Shown here piece after piece: positions 24,191 to 33,934 of a DNA stretch of 64,000 nucleotides; the first letter of the stretch is position 1, and every line of letters begins with the position of its first letter. The notes beneath the pieces were generated by a model that saw only the letters and a program-made list of their open reading frames with translations, did no database searches and was not told the origin of the DNA. The DNA is from Suilimivivens sp964393865 (GTDB taxonomy: Bacteria; Bacillota; Clostridia; Lachnospirales; Lachnospiraceae): contig CAYMUW010000001.1 of the NCBI GenBank assembly GCA_964393865.1, positions 1 through 64,000 on the forward strand, written 5' to 3'. The position numbers were made by a program, and so were the translations under genes.

Positions 24191-26473
24191 ATGAACATGG
24201 TGAAGGAAATACAGCAAGGGGAAGTTATATTTTCTACCGGACAAAAGATTGATACCATGTATATGATTATGAGAGGAACGGTCAGCGTGACTTATCCCGG
24301 TGGAAGATATTATCTGCGCAACGGGGATGTAATCGGTCTGTGTGAGGCAGGTTGTACAGAGGCCTATATGGAATACCGGGCGCAGGAAAAGCTGTCAGTG
24401 CTTGCATATCCCTTTAGCAGTATGCAGCTGAAAGCACTTTTTGAAAGCAGCAATGATGCAGTGAAGTACTTTTTATCCTCCTTTTTCAGACAGTTTAATG
24501 AGATACTGGGACAGTATAAGCTGCTGAAAAATGAAAGTGAAAGTCTTTATGAGTACCTTAAGAGTGTGTACGAGGATTATGTGAAGCTGTGTGAAACATA
24601 TCGCATTACTCCGGGGGAGCCTATCAACTACGAGGAGCTTACGGCTCTTTCTCTGGAGAATGAACTTCCGGCATGGATCAGCGGATACTATTCTACTTTA
24701 GAGCAGATGGTTTCCGTGTGGGATCATAATAAAACAGACTGTGATTTTGTGTGCGGATTTTTAATGAAGTCATGTCAGGATATTCAGCATATTCTGTTCC
24801 TTTGTCAGGAAATGCAGGAATATCAAAACGATATCTGTGGTTATCTGTTAAATGGGAGCGAAATGGATATGTTGGAGCTGATGCTTGACCTGTATGGAAA
24901 AATTGTGCGGGTAAAGGGCGCAGAGGCAGATGACGTGATACCTCTCAGAAGGAGCATGGATGATGTGCTTCATCAATTGGAAAATCAGCAGAACCAGGGT
25001 TCTCATTCTCTGGAAGACAGAAAGAAGCAGATTGCCATACAGATAGCGGAGATGGAGAAAAAATCTCTTGATCAGAAAGATAAAGCAGTATCTGCGGAGG
25101 CGAATGTGCAGGAGCTTTCCGGTTCCCTTGGGAAAATTCTGGAATATGCGGGCTGTGATGCTGCTCTGTCAGATTCCTTTAAGACTCATGTGGAACAGTT
25201 CAAGAAGGTAAATAACAAAAACGGCACAGAGGATGATATCAGACGTCTTCGTCAGGAGATTGCAAAGGAGTTTAATCAAATCTATATCAGCGCATTCCAG
25301 AACAGCGTGAAGGATGGAGCCGTTCCCAAAGTAATAAAAATGTTCCTGGAATTTGGTTATGTGGATGAGGAGCTGGCGGGAGCAGAAAATGCAGGATATT
25401 TATATGAAATAGTGGACAAGCTGCCCACCAATCCCGAGCAGGGAGTATATTCCTTTTATGAATGGCTTATGGCTATTTATGAGGGGCGCAAGGAACCCGG
25501 AAGAAATGAATTTGATATGGATTACACGACACATCTCCATGAACAGAAGCGGATGGGAAAGATCAGTGCACAGGAGGAAAGCGCACTTCTGAAAAACAGC
25601 TCTGCCAAGGTGATGTATGAACTGGAAAATGTATTCCCCACGGTAAACAAGGTGACATTTGGAAGAATTAGCACTTTTTGTCCGTTGTTTTCCGAGCATA
25701 ATGTGCTAAAGCCGCTGGATACCATACTGGTATCGGAAAAAAGAATCAAAGAGGTTTTGGGTGGAATACGGAATAAGGATTTTGGAGCATATTATCGTGA
25801 AACCATGTTCTCCCAGCCTGAACAGGGAATTCCCAAGGAGTTTATCCATGTGGAAGTTCTGCCGGATATTATTTTGATGCCGAACGTAGGTACCAGAGGA
25901 GTTATGTGGCAGGAAATTGAAGGAAAACGCAGAACTACGCCGGCCAGAATGATGACATCCATTTTCCAGATGGAGGATCTGGCGCTGATTTTGATCCGTT
26001 TGACAGGAGAATTCCGTTGGGAAATGTGCAAACGCGTTCAGGGCGCAAGATGGAATGATATATCGGAAAAGTCTCTTACCAGCGAGTATTTTGATTATGT
26101 TCAATTTTATAAGAAAAATCAGGATTTGTCTCTCGACGCCAAGGACAAGATTAAAACCGATCTTGGACGTGCCAAGAACAGCTTTAAGGAAATGTTTTTG
26201 AAGGATTATGCACTGTGGATACTTTATGAGAGTAATGGAACTCCCAGATTAAATAAGGTGGCAAGAACCATTTTCTTTAACAATTGTCCTTTTACAAAGC
26301 CCCTGCGGGAAAAGCTGAAGGCCAATCCGCTTTATCGTGAACTGGCGGACAGGTATGAAATCCGTATGGAACAGAAGCGTCACAGGATGGACAATGTCTG
26401 TCAGAAGCTGCGCAGTCAGGGAAAGGATATCCCGGAGGAAATTCAGCGTGAAGCGCAGTATCTGAATATGTAA
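24191..26473 (+). CDS. Large protein with N-terminal cyclic-nucleotide-binding domain, function unknown
   Basis: About 760 residues from the ATG at 24191 (the frame is open into the end of glpK). Residues ~1-110 resemble a CNMP_binding/Crp effector domain: IQQGEVIFSTGQKIDTMYMI, GTVSVTYPGG, NGDVIGL. No helix-turn-helix follows. A helical region comes next, with a coiled-coil stretch near 265-330 (LEDRKKQIAIQIAEMEKKSL), then a conserved-looking C-terminal half with LPDIILMPNVGTRG and RMMTSIFQMEDLALILIRLTGEFRWE. No transmembrane helix or signal is seen. I do not recognise the C-terminal part. It might act as a sensor scaffold responding to a nucleotide. It may be cotranscribed with glpK (23-bp gap) and with the Nudix gene 14 bp downstream. 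Confidence 0.65.
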   Translation: MNMVKEIQQGEVIFSTGQKIDTMYMIMRGTVSVTYPGGRYYLRNGDVIGLCEAGCTEAYMEYRAQEKLSVLAYPFSSMQLKALFESSNDAVKYFLSSFFRQFNEILGQYKLLKNESESLYEYLKSVYEDYVKLCETYRITPGEPINYEELTALSLENELPAWISGYYSTLEQMVSVWDHNKTDCDFVCGFLMKSCQDIQHILFLCQEMQEYQNDICGYLLNGSEMDMLELMLDLYGKIVRVKGAEADDVIPLRRSMDDVLHQLENQQNQGSHSLEDRKKQIAIQIAEMEKKSLDQKDKAVSAEANVQELSGSLGKILEYAGCDAALSDSFKTHVEQFKKVNNKNGTEDDIRRLRQEIAKEFNQIYISAFQNSVKDGAVPKVIKMFLEFGYVDEELAGAENAGYLYEIVDKLPTNPEQGVYSFYEWLMAIYEGRKEPGRNEFDMDYTTHLHEQKRMGKISAQEESALLKNSSAKVMYELENVFPTVNKVTFGRISTFCPLFSEHNVLKPLDTILVSEKRIKEVLGGIRNKDFGAYYRETMFSQPEQGIPKEFIHVEVLPDIILMPNVGTRGVMWQEIEGKRRTTPARMMTSIFQMEDLALILIRLTGEFRWEMCKRVQGARWNDISEKSLTSEYFDYVQFYKKNQDLSLDAKDKIKTDLGRAKNSFKEMFLKDYALWILYESNGTPRLNKVARTIFFNNCPFTKPLREKLKANPLYRELADRYEIRMEQKRHRMDNVCQKLRSQGKDIPEEIQREAQYLNM

Positions 26474-26487
26474 TCGGAGCAGAAGTA

Positions 26488-27117
26488 ATGAAAGAGAGTT
26501 TCAGAAAATATACGGATGTCAGAAAGCTGACAGACAATCGGTTTCTTAATTTGTATGAAATGGATGCGCTGACTGATAAAGGCGGAGGGTTTCACTACTA
26601 TTTTGCCTCCAGAAACAGCCGGGAGGAGCTCCCTCTGATAACAGGAAAGGTGCCCTTAAACGGTATTGTGATTTATCCTGTATGGAAGAGGGAGCCTGAT
26701 AAGCTGGTCATGATCCGGCAGTATCGTTATCCCTTAGGCACTTGGATTTATGAGCTTCCCGCGGGACTGATTGATCCGGGAGAAACGCCCTGCGAGGCTG
26801 CAATCAGAGAGATGAAGGAAGAAACAGGACTTGACTTTACGCCCTATGAGGGAGGGGAGGAAGCTTATCGAAATCCGTTGTTTTTGGGAGCGGGAATGAC
26901 GGATGAGACCAGTACATCTGTATTTGGTTTTGCGGACGGGGAGTTGTCCGGGCGGTTTTTGGAGGATACGGAAAGCATAGAGGTTCTTTTGGTGGACAAA
27001 GATGAGGCCCTGCGTATTCTCAGAGAGGAAAGGTTATCTCTGAGAGCAGGGTTTTTGCTGATGGAATTTTTGAAGATGAGCAGGGAAGATCCTTTTGCAT
27101 TTTTGAATATAAAATAA
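26488..27117 (+). CDS. NUDIX hydrolase, ADP-ribose pyrophosphatase type
   Basis: 209 residues. The Nudix box GLIDPGETPCEAAIREMKEE-TGL at about residues 93-115 matches GX5EX7REUXEEXGU. Upstream YRYPLGTWIYELPAG is typical of ADP-sugar/ADP-ribose pyrophosphatases. It would split ADP-ribose to AMP and ribose-5-phosphate. It follows the cyclic-nucleotide-binding-domain gene by 14 bp. Substrate preference within the family is not certain. Confidence 0.8.
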   Translation: MKESFRKYTDVRKLTDNRFLNLYEMDALTDKGGGFHYYFASRNSREELPLITGKVPLNGIVIYPVWKREPDKLVMIRQYRYPLGTWIYELPAGLIDPGETPCEAAIREMKEETGLDFTPYEGGEEAYRNPLFLGAGMTDETSTSVFGFADGELSGRFLEDTESIEVLLVDKDEALRILREERLSLRAGFLLMEFLKMSREDPFAFLNIK

Positions 27118-27144
27118 TCGATATAATATAATCAAATTAATTAG

Positions 27145-27172
27145 TTGACATTAATATATTTTAATTTATAAT
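27145..27172 (+). promoter_or_regulatory. Promoter of the alpha-galactosidase operon
   Basis: TTGACA (27145-27150), 16-bp AT-rich spacer, TATAAT (27167-27172), leaving a ~55-nt leader before the ATG at 27236. Both boxes are perfect. No obvious operator dyad overlaps them, so control by the LacI-type gene at the end of this operon is not directly visible. Confidence 0.75.
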
Positions 27173-27235
27173 TTAAGTAAATTATGTCTTTTTTAAGCAT
27201 TTTAAGTCTTCTATATTAAAAAATCGGAGGTTTTT

Positions 27236-29440
27236 ATGGCGATCCAATTTTATCAGAACATATCGGAGGAAATAAAAGGAATATTTAAGCTTGATACTAA
27301 GAACACAAGCTATGTAATCGGCGTGGTGGACAACGAACAGTTTTTGGGCCATATCTATTATGGCGGTCGTTTGAATGATTATCATCTTTCCCATGTACTG
27401 CGCATTAAAGAAGGACCTTTTGTTCCTTCTGTGAATAATCGTGACAGAGGTTCTTTTTTGGACAGCTTTCCCATGGAATATCCGGCAGGTGGATTAGGAG
27501 ATTACAGAGAAAGCTGTATTGCTGTTGAAACAAAGGGCGGTAATATGGGACTGTCCCTTAATTATGTGTTCCATAGAATAACACAGGGAAAGCCTGCTCT
27601 TGCAGGACTGCCGGCGTCCTTTGGAGAAGCGGAAACCTGCAGCAGTGTGGAGATATTGTGTGAGGATACACATACCGGCCTTCAGGCGGCTCTTTTGTAT
27701 ACGGTGTTTGAGGATGTGGATGTAATTACCAGAAGTGTCAGAGTGATGAACCAGGGAGAGGAAGATGTTTACCTTACCAAGGTTTTTTCGGCCTGCCTCG
27801 ACATGGACAATCGTGATTTTGAGGCGGTTTCCCTTCACGGCTCCTGGGCCAGAGAACGCCATATACAGACGGTACCGGTAAGTCATGGTAAGCTTAGCGT
27901 GGAGTCTGTCAGGGGAGAGTCCAGTCATCAGGATCATCCCTTTATGGCGGTTAAGACGAAGGGGACAGATCAGGAGCATGGCGAGGTTTATGCAATGCAT
28001 TTTGTCTATTCGGGGAATTTTAAGGCGATGGTTCAGAACGATCAGTTTGATCAGATTCGCATGACCATGGGTATTCATCCCGAGGGCTTTAAGTGGAAGC
28101 TGATGCCGGGGGAGGAATTTCAGGCTCCCGAGGTTGTTCTGGTGTATTCCGATGAAGGTCTGGGGAAGATGACCCGTACCTTCCATGATTTTTACAGAAA
28201 TTATCTGATCAGAGGAGAATATAAGGATAAAAAGCGCCCCATTCTCATTAACAACTGGGAGGCCACTTACTTTGAGTTTAACACGGAAAAGCTGATTGCT
28301 ATTGCGAAGCAGGCGTCAGAGCTGGGAATAGAAATGCTGGTTATGGATGACGGATGGTTTGGCAGCCGTTGTGACGATAACAGAGCGTTGGGAGATTGGA
28401 TTGTTAATGAAGAAAAGCTGCCCGGCGGCTTGAAATATCTGGTGGATGAGGTCAATAAGCTTGGCATGAAATTCGGTATCTGGTTTGAGCCGGAAATGAT
28501 CTCTCCCGATTCCGATTTATACAGAGCGCATCCTGACTGGGCAATTGCCATTCCCGGAAGAGAGGGAACTCTCAGCAGAAATCAGTATGTGCTTGATCTT
28601 ACCCGCAGGGAGGTGCTTGATTATACCTATGCAAGTGTGGAGAAGGTATTAAGAAGTGCCAACATTGAATATGTGAAATGGGATATGAACAGGCAGCTGA
28701 CAGACATAGGCTCTGCGTATCTTCCGGCAGAGAGAATGGGTGAGCTTTATCACAGATATGTGCTTGCAGTTTACGAGCTGCAGGATCGCCTTATGAAGGA
28801 CTTTCCCCATCTTTTACTGGAGAACTGTTCCGGCGGCGGGGCAAGATTTGACCCCGGAATGCTGTATTACAGTCCCCAGATATGGTGTTCGGATGATACG
28901 GATGCAATTGAAAGACTGAAGATACAGGAAGGAACGGCACTGATCTATCCGTTATCCGCAATGGGCGCTCATGTTTCAGACTGTCCCAATCACACGGTTG
29001 GCAGAGTGACGCCTTTTGAGACAAGAGGGCATGTGGCTCTGGCAGGAACCTTTGGCTATGAACTGGATGTGACCAAAATCCCTGCGGAGGATCGGGAGAT
29101 GATCCCTGCGCAGGTTGCTATGTATCATAAATATAATGATCTTGTCAGGGAAGGAGATTATTACAGAATTGCTTCCTACAGTGAAAACCATTACTATGAC
29201 TGTTACGGTGTGGTGAGTAAGGATAAAACGGAAGCGTTGTATACCTATGTACAGGTTTTAAACAGGCCTAATTATCACAGCAGAAGGATTTTCCTTAAAG
29301 GGCTGGAGCCCGAGAAGAAATACCGCGTGGAAGGAGAAGAGGAAGTTTACTTTGGTGATGTGCTGATGAAGGCAGGGTATCTGGTGCAGAATTTGTGGGG
29401 AGATTATAAGAGCCGCCTGATCCATTTGACAGAGGTATAG
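27236..29440 (+). CDS. Alpha-galactosidase, GH36 (first copy)
   Basis: 734 residues, full length, no signal peptide. N-terminal beta-supersandwich (~1-330), TIM barrel starting ILINNWEATYFEF, and a C-terminal beta domain. Nucleophile Asp483 lies in KWDMNRQ and the acid/base Asp in WCSDDTDA (~553). The CSGGGARFD signature is present. It removes alpha-1,6-galactosyl branches from raffinose-type or galactomannan oligosaccharides. Followed 33 bp later by a second, distantly related GH36 and a LacI regulator. In Roseburia mannan loci an intracellular GH36 serves the same debranching step. Confidence 0.93.
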   Translation: MAIQFYQNISEEIKGIFKLDTKNTSYVIGVVDNEQFLGHIYYGGRLNDYHLSHVLRIKEGPFVPSVNNRDRGSFLDSFPMEYPAGGLGDYRESCIAVETKGGNMGLSLNYVFHRITQGKPALAGLPASFGEAETCSSVEILCEDTHTGLQAALLYTVFEDVDVITRSVRVMNQGEEDVYLTKVFSACLDMDNRDFEAVSLHGSWARERHIQTVPVSHGKLSVESVRGESSHQDHPFMAVKTKGTDQEHGEVYAMHFVYSGNFKAMVQNDQFDQIRMTMGIHPEGFKWKLMPGEEFQAPEVVLVYSDEGLGKMTRTFHDFYRNYLIRGEYKDKKRPILINNWEATYFEFNTEKLIAIAKQASELGIEMLVMDDGWFGSRCDDNRALGDWIVNEEKLPGGLKYLVDEVNKLGMKFGIWFEPEMISPDSDLYRAHPDWAIAIPGREGTLSRNQYVLDLTRREVLDYTYASVEKVLRSANIEYVKWDMNRQLTDIGSAYLPAERMGELYHRYVLAVYELQDRLMKDFPHLLLENCSGGGARFDPGMLYYSPQIWCSDDTDAIERLKIQEGTALIYPLSAMGAHVSDCPNHTVGRVTPFETRGHVALAGTFGYELDVTKIPAEDREMIPAQVAMYHKYNDLVREGDYYRIASYSENHYYDCYGVVSKDKTEALYTYVQVLNRPNYHSRRIFLKGLEPEKKYRVEGEEEVYFGDVLMKAGYLVQNLWGDYKSRLIHLTEV

Positions 29441-29473
29441 GCGCCAGCACAGACATTTGAGAGAGGACAGAGT

Positions 29474-31600
29474 ATGGATTATATTAAGGACTGGATTAGA
29501 ATAGAAGAAGACGGGATTTATCTGGTGTTTGCCATTACGCAGGATGGGCAGCTTAAGCTGATGCATTTTTCCTCCAAGCCCTATGTGGAAAGGGAGGAAA
29601 GCAGTCTGTTTTTGGAAGAGGGCTTTCAGCTGGTTCAGGTTAATTTTTCCGGCTATAACAGGCCCTACGAAAAGCATGGAAACAAGCACATTGTCACGGC
29701 ACCGGGATATCTGCTTAAGTATACAGGAATGGAGGATACCAGAAATGAGCTGGGAAGACTTCTTGTCATTACACAGGAGGATCATGTAACCGGCGCAAGA
29801 GTTAAGACCTTTTGGCAGTTTTATACGGGCACTTCCACACTGCGAAGCTATAATGAGGTTACCAATATCGGAACGGAGGATCAAACCCTTGAATACCTTT
29901 CCTCATTTTATTATCTGGGAATTGAAAAAGAGGGAGAGGGCAGTTCTGATGACAAAATGAAGGTGACTATTGCCCATCACGGCTGGCAGAAGGAAATGAG
30001 CTTCCACACCTATACCTTTTCGGAACTGGGTATGGCACAGACGCAGCCTACGGTGTATCAGAGAACTTCCAAGACCATAGAATTTACCAACACGGGAAAC
30101 TGGTCCACCAAGGAATATCTGCCCATGGGTTATTTGGAGAACAGCAGTGCCGATACCTCTCTGTTCTGGCAGATCGAGCATAACGGTTCCTGGCATACAG
30201 AGATCGGTGATGAAAACAATCACTTTTATCTTGCTTTAAGCGGCCCCACGGAGGTGCAGTCCCATTGGTTTAAGATATTGAAGCCGGGAGAAAGCTTTAC
30301 TTCGGTTCCTGTGGCAGTAGGTGTGGCGGATGCTGATTTTGACAATGCAATGGGAAGACTGACCGGCTACAGAAGAAAAATAAGACGATACAATGAGGAT
30401 AATGAGAAGCTTCCCGTTATTTTTAACGATTATATGAATTGCCTCTTTGGTGATCCGACCACGGAGAAGGAGCTGCCTCTGATTGATGCGGCAGCTGAAA
30501 TGGGCTGTGAGTATTATGTAATTGATGCGGGCTGGTATGCACCGGGACAATGGTGGGACAGTGTAGGAGAATGGCAGGAATGCAGAGAGCGTTTCCCGGG
30601 CGGAATTAAAGAGGTTACCGATTATATCAGGTCAAAGGGAATGGTTCCCGGTGTGTGGCTTGAGCTGGAGGTTATGGGTATTAATTGTGAGAAAGCCAAA
30701 AAGGCTCCCGATGACTGGTTTTTCGTGCGTCACGGAAAGAGAGTCTTTGACAGAAGCAGATATCAGCTGGACTTCCGTAATCCGCAGGTAATCGAGCATG
30801 TGGATGAGGTGATAGACCGTGTGGTTCAGGAATATGGCGTAGGTTACATTAAGATGGATTACAATATTGAACCCGGCATTGGAACAGAGCTTTATGCGGA
30901 AAGTGTAGGGCAGGGAATGCTGGAGCATGAGCGCGCTTATCTGAAATGGCTGGACGGTGTGTTTGAAAGATATCCTGATTTGGTAATTGAAAATTGTTCC
31001 AGCGGCGGTCTTCGCACGGACTATGCAATGCTTTCCAGATACAGTATACAATCCACCTCCGATCAGGAGGACTACCGGAATTATGCAACCATTTCCGCTA
31101 ATGCGTCAGCAGGACTTACACCCGAGCAGGCGGCGGTATGGTCCTACCCTCAAAGGGACGGAGACGAGGAAGAGACCATATATAATATGGTAAATACTTT
31201 GCTTTTACGCATTCACCAAAGCGGGCATCTCGCAGAGCTTTCCAATGTAAGGAAGGCGCTGGTCAGGAAAGGAATTGATTATTATAAATCTATTCGCGCC
31301 GATATTAAAAGGGCTTTGCCTGCATGGCCTTTGGGATATGCCGATAATCTGGATCAATGGCTTGTTTTTGCTCTTAAGACGGAGCACAAGGCATATATGG
31401 CAGTATGGAGACGCGGAGGAGAAGAAGAAATTGAAATACCCTTACAGCAGGTTTGGAAGGGGCAAATACCCGGCAGGGTTTCTCTGGCGTACCCCAGGGA
31501 AAGTATGGAGCAAAATTGCAGATGGGAATACAAGGAAGGTATTCTTAAGATAAAATTCAATCAGACGGTAATGGCAAGGCTGTTTGAGATTGAGAGGTAA
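29474..31600 (+). CDS. Alpha-galactosidase-like GH36 enzyme (second copy, divergent subgroup)
   Basis: 708 residues, cytoplasmic. GH36/melibiase barrel with VIDAGWYAPGQWWDSVGEW, nucleophile Asp in YIKMDYNIEPG (~residue 463), the ENCSSGGLRTDYAM signature and acid/base candidate SDQEDYRN. The differences from the first copy (for example SDQED instead of SDDTD, KMDYN instead of KWDMN) place it in another GH36 subgroup. It may therefore prefer another linkage or aglycone, such as galactose on internal versus terminal mannose. The next gene begins 3 bp after its stop. Confidence 0.85.
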   Translation: MDYIKDWIRIEEDGIYLVFAITQDGQLKLMHFSSKPYVEREESSLFLEEGFQLVQVNFSGYNRPYEKHGNKHIVTAPGYLLKYTGMEDTRNELGRLLVITQEDHVTGARVKTFWQFYTGTSTLRSYNEVTNIGTEDQTLEYLSSFYYLGIEKEGEGSSDDKMKVTIAHHGWQKEMSFHTYTFSELGMAQTQPTVYQRTSKTIEFTNTGNWSTKEYLPMGYLENSSADTSLFWQIEHNGSWHTEIGDENNHFYLALSGPTEVQSHWFKILKPGESFTSVPVAVGVADADFDNAMGRLTGYRRKIRRYNEDNEKLPVIFNDYMNCLFGDPTTEKELPLIDAAAEMGCEYYVIDAGWYAPGQWWDSVGEWQECRERFPGGIKEVTDYIRSKGMVPGVWLELEVMGINCEKAKKAPDDWFFVRHGKRVFDRSRYQLDFRNPQVIEHVDEVIDRVVQEYGVGYIKMDYNIEPGIGTELYAESVGQGMLEHERAYLKWLDGVFERYPDLVIENCSSGGLRTDYAMLSRYSIQSTSDQEDYRNYATISANASAGLTPEQAAVWSYPQRDGDEEETIYNMVNTLLLRIHQSGHLAELSNVRKALVRKGIDYYKSIRADIKRALPAWPLGYADNLDQWLVFALKTEHKAYMAVWRRGGEEEIEIPLQQVWKGQIPGRVSLAYPRESMEQNCRWEYKEGILKIKFNQTVMARLFEIER

Positions 31601-31602
31601 AA

Positions 31603-32628
31603 ATGGCAAAGTCGGTAAAGCTGGCAGATATTGCCGCTATTTTGAATGTAAGTACTGTTACAGTGTCGAAAGCATTGTCGGATCAAAAGGGTGTCAGTGA
31701 GGAGATGCGTGAGCGAATCAAGAAGCTGGCACAGGAAATGGGTTATAAGTCTCCTTCTGCAATGAAGCTGATGAAGAGCAGAAAGAGTTATAACATTGGT
31801 GTTTTGATCTCGGAACGATATTTTAATCAATATGAGTCCTATTATCTGCAGGTGTATCAGGTGGTGGCTACCAGGGCGGTAGCGAAGGAATGCTTTACGA
31901 TGCTGGAAATTGTAAGCATGAAGGATGAACAGGATGTTGTCATGCCTAAGCTTCTGCAGGAAGATAAGGTAGACGGACTGATTATCATAGGTCTTATGAA
32001 GGAAGACTATTTAACCCGGTTGGAGCAGTTTATTAAGGTGCCTTTTATCTGTCTGGATTTTTATGACAGAAGAAGTGAGTGTGATGCTGTGATTTCCGAC
32101 AGCTTTTACGGAATGTATAAGCTGACCAACTACTTGTTTGATATGGGACACAACGATATTGCTTATGTAGGTACTTTGCTTTACACGGACAGTATTGCGG
32201 ACCGGTATTTCGGTTATTGCAAATCCCTTTTGGAACACGGGCAGAAGGTTCGGGAGGACTGGATTATTGATGACCGGAGTATGGAAACCGGAGATGTGAG
32301 AAGCGGTTCGGAGCTTCATTTGCCTGAAAAGATGCCTACGGCTTTTGTGTGCAACTGCGATTTGACAGCAGGAGTTTTGGTGGAAATTCTGAAAAAGGAG
32401 GGCTATAAGGTGCCGGATGATGTTTCGGTGGTGGGGTTTGACAATTATCTTTATCCCAGTATATGCCGTCTTGGAATTACCAGCTATGAGGTTGACATTA
32501 ATGAAATGGCCAGAAAAGCAATTAACAATCTGATTAAGAAAATGTCCGGAGAGTATTATAAACCGGGATTATACATTGTAGACGGACATATTGTTTTGAA
32601 GGAAAGCGTTAAAAGATTGAACAAATAA
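31603..32628 (+). CDS. LacI-family regulator of the alpha-galactosidase/mannan locus
   Basis: 341 residues. Helix-turn-helix VKLADIAAILNVSTVTVSKA at about 5-24, then a sensor domain from YNIGVLISERYFNQYESYYL to the end (DVSVVGFDNYLYPSICRLGI). Starts 3 bp after the second GH36, so it is the third gene of the operon at 27236. Its targets probably include that promoter and/or the transporter operon at 33935, but no matching CG-centred dyad is obvious at either. Confidence 0.85.
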   Translation: MAKSVKLADIAAILNVSTVTVSKALSDQKGVSEEMRERIKKLAQEMGYKSPSAMKLMKSRKSYNIGVLISERYFNQYESYYLQVYQVVATRAVAKECFTMLEIVSMKDEQDVVMPKLLQEDKVDGLIIIGLMKEDYLTRLEQFIKVPFICLDFYDRRSECDAVISDSFYGMYKLTNYLFDMGHNDIAYVGTLLYTDSIADRYFGYCKSLLEHGQKVREDWIIDDRSMETGDVRSGSELHLPEKMPTAFVCNCDLTAGVLVEILKKEGYKVPDDVSVVGFDNYLYPSICRLGITSYEVDINEMARKAINNLIKKMSGEYYKPGLYIVDGHIVLKESVKRLNK

Positions 32629-32643
32629 ATATGAAGCAAAAGG

Positions 32644-32673
32644 ACAGCGGATGGCTAGAAAGTCATCCGCTGT
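32644..32673 (+). terminator. Bidirectional terminator between lacI-like and araC-like genes
   Basis: ACAGCGGATG (32644-32653) pairs with CATCCGCTGT (32664-32673) around a 10-nt loop. It overlaps the last codons of the convergent AraC-type gene and can serve both strands. Confidence 0.7.
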
Positions 32674-33551
32674 TTGTATTCCAGAGGCGTCATGCCCATA
32701 TATTTTTTAAAAAGAGTAATAAAATGGTTGGTGTTGTCGATGCCCACCATGCTGCCGATGACATGTACCTTGTGGTCAGTGGTAAGCAGAAGATGTCCGG
32801 CTACATCAATTCGGCGCTTGTTCAGATATTGGAGAGGAGACATTCCATAAGCGGCGCCAAATTCTCTGCATAAACGGTATTTGCTGATGCCAAATTGCTT
32901 TTCCAGATCATCCAGGGTATAAAGCTGTTTAAATTCGTTATCAAAGAGAGAACGGATATCCTTAATATATAAAGGGATTTGATCGGAGGCATCTTCCTTT
33001 TTTAAGAGAGAAGAAAAGCAGTCGGTTACAATATGACCGAGCAGATCCGATATAACCAGCTTTTGGGGAAGCCGGCTTCCGGGATATTGGGCAAGAAGGC
33101 GTTCCATGCTCATTACCATGTCGGAGTGGGGTAAAACATGAGTAACGGAAAAATGTTCTTCGGGAAAAAGGCCGCGGTAGTAAGAAAGAGCACTGCCGGT
33201 AAAAAAGAAGGCCTGATAAATCCACGGATCTACCGCAATATCAATGCGAAAGTGCTGATTACAGTCAAGAAGAAGCAGGGAATCCGCATCAAGGGAATAT
33301 ACCTGACTGCCCAGAAGAAGCTTTCCGCAGCCCTTTTTGGTATATATAAGAAGAAAACAATCTAATGATTTGATGTCAAAGGACCAGGGAAAAAGGACAT
33401 GATGATCCCCGCCGGATAACAGCCGAAACAGAGGGGAAGAAGTATCTTCATCCTGTGAAAAGCATGTCCCCAGGAACAAATCGGGCTTTTCGGAAGCGGA
33501 AAGCTTTGGGGGCGATATAATGGAATTCAGGAAAGAAGACTTAAAATCCAT
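32655..33551 (-). CDS. AraC-family transcriptional regulator
   Basis: 298 residues. N-terminal cupin-like sensor (~40-160) and C-terminal double helix-turn-helix (~200-298), including LEKQFGISKYRLCREF, YGMSPLQYLNKRRI and the family ending FKKYMGMTPLEYKQR. It is divergent from the mannooligosaccharide transporter operon across a 383-bp AT-rich gap and is the natural candidate for its activator. The lack of a good -35/-10 pair in that gap fits activation-dependent transcription. The ligand is unknown. Confidence 0.85.
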   Translation of the reverse strand: MDFKSSFLNSIISPPKLSASEKPDLFLGTCFSQDEDTSSPLFRLLSGGDHHVLFPWSFDIKSLDCFLLIYTKKGCGKLLLGSQVYSLDADSLLLLDCNQHFRIDIAVDPWIYQAFFFTGSALSYYRGLFPEEHFSVTHVLPHSDMVMSMERLLAQYPGSRLPQKLVISDLLGHIVTDCFSSLLKKEDASDQIPLYIKDIRSLFDNEFKQLYTLDDLEKQFGISKYRLCREFGAAYGMSPLQYLNKRRIDVAGHLLLTTDHKVHVIGSMVGIDNTNHFITLFKKYMGMTPLEYKQRMTF

Positions 33552-33934
33552 TAATACATGAGTCCTTTCTTCAAATTAAAATTGTGGTTAAGATAAAAAA
33601 TACATACTAATTATAGTAGAAAAAATTAAAATATACAATTAAAAATAAAAATTAAGTTAAGAAAGAGTTTAAAAAAATAAAAAATTAGCTTAATAATTTT
33701 CCTCAAAGAAAAAAGGAAGAATTATAAAGCTATATTTTTATGTCAAAAATGCATAATTTTGGAAGCTGAAAATTGTGAAAAAGGAAGAAATGGCTAAAAA
33801 AAGCAATAATGATATACAATACGCAACTTTGAGTGATGATTTAAAAAGTAAAGTAAATATAATTAAAATTAAAGTTACACACGTAACTTGACAGTTCACT
33901 AAACGAACGCAAATAAAAAGGAGGATAAGTTATT
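33552..33934. promoter_or_regulatory. AT-rich divergent regulatory region with an 18-bp dyad
   Basis: 383 bp without a gene between the araC-type gene and the transporter operon. It contains an 18-bp dyad AAGTTAC-N4-GTAACTT at 33872-33889, 45 bp before the binding-protein ATG. A TACAAT box (33815-33820) has no good -35, and TTGACA at 33888-33893 lies too near the ribosome-binding site to be used. The dyad is the best operator candidate. The remainder is mostly A/T runs typical of an upstream region bound by an AraC activator. Confidence 0.5.

Noticed and set aside
33888..33916. TTGACA at 33888 as promoter of the mannooligosaccharide importer
   Set aside because: A -10 at normal spacing would put the start site inside the ribosome-binding site of 33935 and the box itself is poor.
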